Source: Smithella sp. UBA2180 | GTDB lineage: Bacteria > Desulfobacterota > Syntrophia > Syntrophales > Smithellaceae | DNA length: 5,933 bases | Assembly: GCA_002327415.1 (NCBI GenBank) | Contig: DCVU01000074.1 | Span: 1 to 5,933, forward strand | Direction of reading: 5' to 3' | In this document: positions 3,360-5,933 of the stretch, piece by piece | Layout of the letters: every line of letters begins with the position of its first letter | Position numbering within the stretch: the stretch's first letter is position 1 | Program-made: the position numbers and the translations under genes | The notes under the pieces: model-generated | Databases searched by the model: none | What the model was told of the DNA's origin: nothing | What the model saw: only the letters and a program-made list of their open reading frames with translations

Positions 3360-5933
3360 CTACTTGAAAAAACAGATCATTTCCTGCGTTACTACATCAG
3401 AAATGAATCTCATATCCTTTCCTTTGACATCATAGACACGAACTACCTCGGCATATTTTCGATCTTCTGGTACAATATCTTCCAGTAAATTGGGCATTTC
3501 CTGCATCCATTTTGTGTTGAAAATCACATTTTCATTGTCCGGATAAATTGCCATATAAAATATATCCATTTCCACAAGGTCTTGAAAGAAATGTGTCCCA
3601 AAGGATAATTCCGGTATCAAACTTCCTTCTTTGTAAGCTATCTCCGCTATCGCGGCGATATTGTTTATTTCAGAAAAAGTGGTAGGTACACCCATGGCCG
3701 GTGTTGTTGTTCCCCAGCGTCCCGGCCCGAAAAGAATCGTCGGCATTTCATCGCGCTTTTTAATGGTCTTATTTATTTTCCCCACTAATCGGGCAATATT
3801 GTATTTATCCGAAAGCGGCAGCTTTGTGTATTTCTGAGGATCGATATAAACGATTCTGGAAATATTTTCGTGAACGCCGCCGCCCATGAAGTTCCCTTGC
3901 TGTCGTAGAAATATTTTTTTCTCGTCAATTTTTTCAGGAATTTCAACTCGTCGATAGTGGCCTCTGGTTTGAAACGGCCTGCATTGAAGAAGGTTAATTT
4001 GAATATTCCCCTCAGCATTAAAATTTGCCGTAAATTCAATATCAACCGGATAATTGTATATCTTTTCTAATTTTTTAAGCATTTTGGACATCAAATCTGT
4101 AAATATTGTTTTCGAAAGCAACTCATCAAAGGTGAGTATCCATACTTCTGTGTCTTTGCCGGTGGTTTTCATCCTCTCCATGGCATCAATGTCGCGAGTG
4201 CCTATAAGGTTGATATGTTCTCCCAAATCATCTTTGAGCACCTCGGCCATAGATAATGACTGAAAACGATTTTCCTCCAGATTCAGGACATCAACTCCAT
4301 GTTGTGAAAAACGACCGGCGTCCTCTGGCTTTGCGTAGGGTTTGATCAGCGGCGCATCCAGAGCGACAATGCGGGGATAATCATTTTCGACCCGATTTAC
4401 AGCTCTTGTCCCCAGTCCAAATACCAGCCGTAGCATTCCTGCCTTCGGATCCATTCCTTTCTGCCAGACAAAGGTATTATAAGACAAGCCTACACCAGCC
4501 AATTCAGGGAAATAATATTTTTTTCGGTAAGAGCCGGAAACCCGCTGTACCAAAAGCGCCATCTGCTCGTCTTGCTGATCCAAGCCGCGCTGTTGACGAT
4601 AAGTGAGGGCGTCCACATTCATGGTACTTGCGAATATTTTCCGGACTACTTCCTCAAATTTTTCATAACGCTCCTCCGGTGACCCCTGATTGGCGCAAAA
4701 ATAACTTTCGTATTTACCGGCAAAGGCATTACCAAAAGAATCTTCCAAAAGACTACTGGAGCGTACAATAATAGGTGATTGACCGAAGTATTCGAGCATT
4801 AATTGAAAACGCTCCTGAACTTCTTCCGGGAACTTGCCTTTGAGCATTTTTTTCTTTAATTCCACGGCGCTTTCAAAATAGCTTTCCCTGGTTTTATGAG
4901 CCATGAAATCATTCCACCAGCCGTTTTGAACTATGTACGAATAAAAAATATCGGAGCCGATATAAAACGAATCATGTAATTCCAGATGTTCAGACCAATT
5001 TGTTGTAGTATCTTTTCGCAAAATGTTGCGAGCCAAAAGCATGCCTGCGGACTTACCACCTATAAATCCTGTTCCAATCAGCCGTTCTTTAATTTCGATC
5101 AGATCCTCCAATGTAAAAAATTTCTTGACTAGGCCAAGGATTCTTTTTTCTCGACCTATTAATATAGAAGAAAGCTGCTCGATCATTTTATTTTTCTGGG
5201 CGGCATCCTGCTTTTTATCGAAAACATCTTTTGCCTGCATGAATACGCGATCCCAATAATCCAGATTTCTCTCCGCGGTGCTGGTGGCAGTTTGAGTCAG
5301 ATAGTAAAACAAGTTTGAAGCGTCGGCGCTATTCATGATTGGAACAAATTCTTCTTTATCCATCATGTGCGGAAGAAACATCGTCGGCGAATAGCGCTGC
5401 CAGGCCTTGAGCGGATGAACGTACAGCTTATCCTGAAAGCTGTATACATCAAGCAGTACCTGCGTCGTTTCCCTTATCCGGGCGATTGTCTTAAAAGAAT
5501 GACTGTTGCGCAGGATGGAAAAGTAAGCGACTGTATTTAAATCATAAAGATATGGACAAGTAATCACAAAGAAGTTGCCGATCATCAGGTCAGTCGCCCA
5601 AGCCAAAAGCAGATCGGAGAGGCAATCAAACACATAGAAAACATCGCGTCCTTCTTTCTTGATGATATTATGAACCTGCGTAGAGAAAGATTCAAAACCG
5701 GTATTGGCGTTAAGTTCATATAAAAATATTTTGTCTGTTGATTTTAAGAGCAGCGGATGTTGGGCAAAACGCATATAAACAACGCGCCGCCCTTTTTCCA
5801 GGGCTGTGTTTACATAAGGATTTACAAATTTTTTATAGTCTTCAATATTTTCAACTTGAAAAACAACATTATCGCCCATTTGCAGATAGTTAATAGTTTT
5901 ATCCAAGCCTTTAATGCCTGTACTGACGCTGGA
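3360..5933 (-). CDS. KaiC-like/ATP-grasp PEP-synthase-like protein, 5' partial
   Basis: At least 857 residues are visible (numbered from 5933); the frame is open at the edge, so the start is outside. Residues 1-180 resemble a KaiC/RecA-type domain: STGIKGLDKTI (4-14) matches the KaiC entry motif and YVFDCLSDLL (100-109) a Walker B region. However, the Walker A position reads MGDNVVFQVENIEDY (19-33) with no GKT, so nucleotide binding there is unlikely. A pyruvate-phosphate-dikinase-type ATP-grasp domain follows (about 285-655), with GGKSAGM 292-298, IVRSSSLLEDS 389-399, DIEF 631-634 and the closing LQCRPF 649-654. The C-terminal part has FGPGRWG 735-741 and SFGTHFFQDL 777-786, motifs I associate with a set of uncharacterised PEP/pyruvate-binding-domain proteins. 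No TSHAA-type phosphohistidine swivel or PEP-utilising TIM barrel is seen, so normal PEP synthesis is not expected. In-frame TTG 5904-5906 and ATG 5877-5879 both fall inside the conserved KaiC-like segment and are poor starts. Substrate and partner are unknown. Confidence 0.88.
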   Translation of the reverse strand, partial: SSVSTGIKGLDKTINYLQMGDNVVFQVENIEDYKKFVNPYVNTALEKGRRVVYMRFAQHPLLLKSTDKIFLYELNANTGFESFSTQVHNIIKKEGRDVFYVFDCLSDLLLAWATDLMIGNFFVITCPYLYDLNTVAYFSILRNSHSFKTIARIRETTQVLLDVYSFQDKLYVHPLKAWQRYSPTMFLPHMMDKEEFVPIMNSADASNLFYYLTQTATSTAERNLDYWDRVFMQAKDVFDKKQDAAQKNKMIEQLSSILIGREKRILGLVKKFFTLEDLIEIKERLIGTGFIGGKSAGMLLARNILRKDTTTNWSEHLELHDSFYIGSDIFYSYIVQNGWWNDFMAHKTRESYFESAVELKKKMLKGKFPEEVQERFQLMLEYFGQSPIIVRSSSLLEDSFGNAFAGKYESYFCANQGSPEERYEKFEEVVRKIFASTMNVDALTYRQQRGLDQQDEQMALLVQRVSGSYRKKYYFPELAGVGLSYNTFVWQKGMDPKAGMLRLVFGLGTRAVNRVENDYPRIVALDAPLIKPYAKPEDAGRFSQHGVDVLNLEENRFQSLSMAEVLKDDLGEHINLIGTRDIDAMERMKTTGKDTEVWILTFDELLSKTIFTDLMSKMLKKLEKIYNYPVDIEFTANFNAEGNIQINLLQCRPFQTRGHYRRVEIPEKIDEKKIFLRQQGNFMGGGVHENISRIVYIDPQKYTKLPLSDKYNIARLVGKINKTIKKRDEMPTILFGPGRWGTTTPAMGVPTTFSEINNIAAIAEIAYKEGSLIPELSFGTHFFQDLVEMDIFYMAIYPDNENVIFNTKWMQEMPNLLEDIVPEDRKYAEVVRVYDVKGKDMRFISDVVTQEMICFFK

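Noticed and set aside
3355..3370. TTTTC/GAAAA hairpin between the convergent genes as a terminator
   Set aside because: A five-bp, almost purely AT stem is too weak for an intrinsic terminator.

Overview
The window shows bacterial chromosomal DNA of moderate, slightly AT-leaning composition with three substantial genes. The mix is a class I aminotransferase, a sigma-54 activator with a NifA-like layout, and a large PEP-synthase-like ATP-grasp protein with a KaiC-like front end. This fits a free-living anaerobic or metabolically versatile Gram-negative, and something near the Deltaproteobacteria/Desulfobacterota is my best guess. No rRNA or other phylogenetic marker is present, so the lineage is an inference of low confidence.

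Layout. Positions 1-348 hold no convincing gene. They contain a GC-rich cluster of nested palindromes (114-178) and an AT-rich imperfect hairpin (211-242). An aminotransferase lies on the minus strand (349-1488). A 282-bp divergent intergenic region (1489-1770) follows. It carries a candidate sigma-70 promoter and a good ribosome binding site for the aminotransferase, a strong sigma-54 (-24/-12) promoter for the regulator, and a pair of inverted 20-bp repeats flanking that sigma-54 promoter. The regulator is on the plus strand; its best start is ATG 1771, not the longer in-frame TTG 1645. It ends at 3354, five bases from the end of the convergent minus-strand gene (3360 to the right edge). That last gene is cut by the window: its frame stays open to base 5933, and the residues before the first in-window start codons match the KaiC-like fold, so the true start is outside.

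How the genes may work together. The regulator has a GAF sensor domain, an AAA+ domain with an intact GAFTGA loop, and a Fis-type HTH. The sigma-54 promoter in front of it suggests a gene controlled by itself or by another activator. The inverted repeats are candidate operators, and a third, weaker copy overlaps the aminotransferase start codon, so one regulator may act on both divergent genes. The PEP-synthase-like protein has an ATP-grasp nucleotide-binding domain but no recognisable phosphohistidine swivel or PEP/pyruvate TIM barrel. It is therefore unlikely to be an ordinary PEP synthase or pyruvate phosphate dikinase. No functional link between it and the other two genes can be shown from sequence alone. 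I found no mobile-element gene, CRISPR array, tRNA or rRNA.
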